This document shows positions 63,683 through 64,000 of a stretch of 64,000 nucleotides of DNA, piece by piece. The number at the start of each line of letters is the position of its first letter. The first letter of the stretch is position 1. Below the pieces are notes generated by a model that saw nothing but the letters and a program-made list of their open reading frames with translations, did no database searches and was not told the origin of the DNA. The translations under genes and the position numbers were made by a program. The stretch is from contig JBDRDH010000007.1 in assembly GCA_043820985.1 (NCBI GenBank), positions 1 to 64,000 on the forward strand, read 5' to 3'. Source of the stretch: JAAYXS01 sp043820985. Lineage in GTDB: Bacteria; Planctomycetota; Phycisphaerae; UBA1845; Fen-1342.

Positions 63683-64000
63683 ATGGCAAATAGCAAGCGG
63701 TCACGACAACAAACAGATTTACTCCTGACCGTTATCGACCAGGCTTTTGACCACCGCTCCTGGCACGGCACGAACCTGCGCGGCGCCCTGCAGGGATTGA
63801 CCGCCACGCAAGTCGCCTGGCGGCCACAGCCCGAGCGGCATTGCATCGCCGAGCATGCCCTGCACACCGCCTATTGGAAGTACACCGTCCGTCGCCGGTT
63901 ATGCAGTGAAAAACGCGGCTCGTTCCCGCTGAAAGGCAGTGACTGGTTTCCTCTGCCCCAACCCTGGGACCAAAACTCATGGCGAAGCTGGATTGGCATC
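63683..64000 (+). CDS. DinB-superfamily protein, 3' end cut by window edge
   Basis: ATG 63683 has GGAG about 10 nt upstream and the frame stays open for 106 codons to the window end. The translation contains LLLTVIDQAFDHRSWHGTNLRGAL, then LTATQVAWRPQPERHCIAEHALHTAYWKYTVRRRL, the DinB first-helix pattern with the GLTxxxAxWRP and IAEHxxHxxYWKY signatures. It is 24 bp behind the tandem DinB gene and should share the TPP-controlled transcript. Confidence 0.75.
   Translation, partial: MANSKRSRQQTDLLLTVIDQAFDHRSWHGTNLRGALQGLTATQVAWRPQPERHCIAEHALHTAYWKYTVRRRLCSEKRGSFPLKGSDWFPLPQPWDQNSWRSWIGI

Noticed and set aside
1..64000. CRISPR array, rRNA operon, replication origin or complete prophage
   Set aside because: No regularly spaced repeats with unique spacers, no rRNA-like sequence, no DnaA-box cluster and no phage structural genes were seen.

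Overview
The window looks like a chromosome segment from a Planctomycetota bacterium, probably of the Phycisphaerae lineage. The clues are secreted proteins ending in dockerin-type Ca-binding repeats (…YDIDGF… pairs), an IPTV/PEP-CTERM style of C-terminal sorting signal, a pseudopilin with the KGFTLIELL…H-x9-DG plan, GspE/PilB + PilT ATPases, a very long SecA, ECF sigma/anti-sigma pairs and Planctomycete-style palindromic repeats. No rRNA or CRISPR array is visible. Gene assignments rest on motifs read from translated sequence; no database search was run.

Layout: 1-2 kb is a scar of mobile DNA (transposase tail, cysteine-rich surface protein whose 3' end runs into an integrase remnant) followed by a tRNA with a UAA anticodon. 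2.4-9.8 kb carries an M3 peptidase, an RND efflux adaptor/pump pair and a NUDIX protein fused to an RsbRD-like domain. 9.9-13.8 kb (minus) holds TrxB and the PilT and GspE/PilB ATPases. 14.2-18.1 kb has an Asp-box dockerin protein and threonine synthase. 18.3-33.3 kb is dominated by three paralogous giant Gly-rich repeat proteins with 3, 6 and 7 repeat units; the smallest is cut by an in-frame amber stop before its dockerin, and the two largest share a duplicated 5' leader. 33.6-38.3 kb holds two ECF sigma/anti-sigma modules and a PQQ-type sugar dehydrogenase-like lipoprotein. 38.4-46.5 kb has a UDP-sugar pyrophosphorylase, a Tat-type DUF362 protein, a pseudopilin, a thiolase-like/DUF35 pair and an alkaline phosphatase with a PEP-CTERM tail. 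46.7-51.3 kb is secA and efp. 51.3-55.6 kb is accessory: palindromes, a candidate structured RNA ending in a strong terminator, a PD-(D/E)XK nuclease-like gene, remnants of a REP-associated tyrosine transposase, and tRNA-Lys. 55.7-64 kb has secreted unknowns, a PHP phosphoesterase, a tandem-kinase protein and finally two DinB-family genes preceded by a TPP riboswitch.

The most unusual items are the TPP riboswitch placed directly over the ribosome binding site of a tandem-DinB gene, the unannotated RNA at about 51.9-52.15 kb whose hairpins repeatedly display GGGAG in their loops, the short-variable-arm tRNA(UAA), the membrane-anchored SecA, the thiolase-like protein without its nucleophilic cysteine, and the variable-copy Gly-rich dockerin family.
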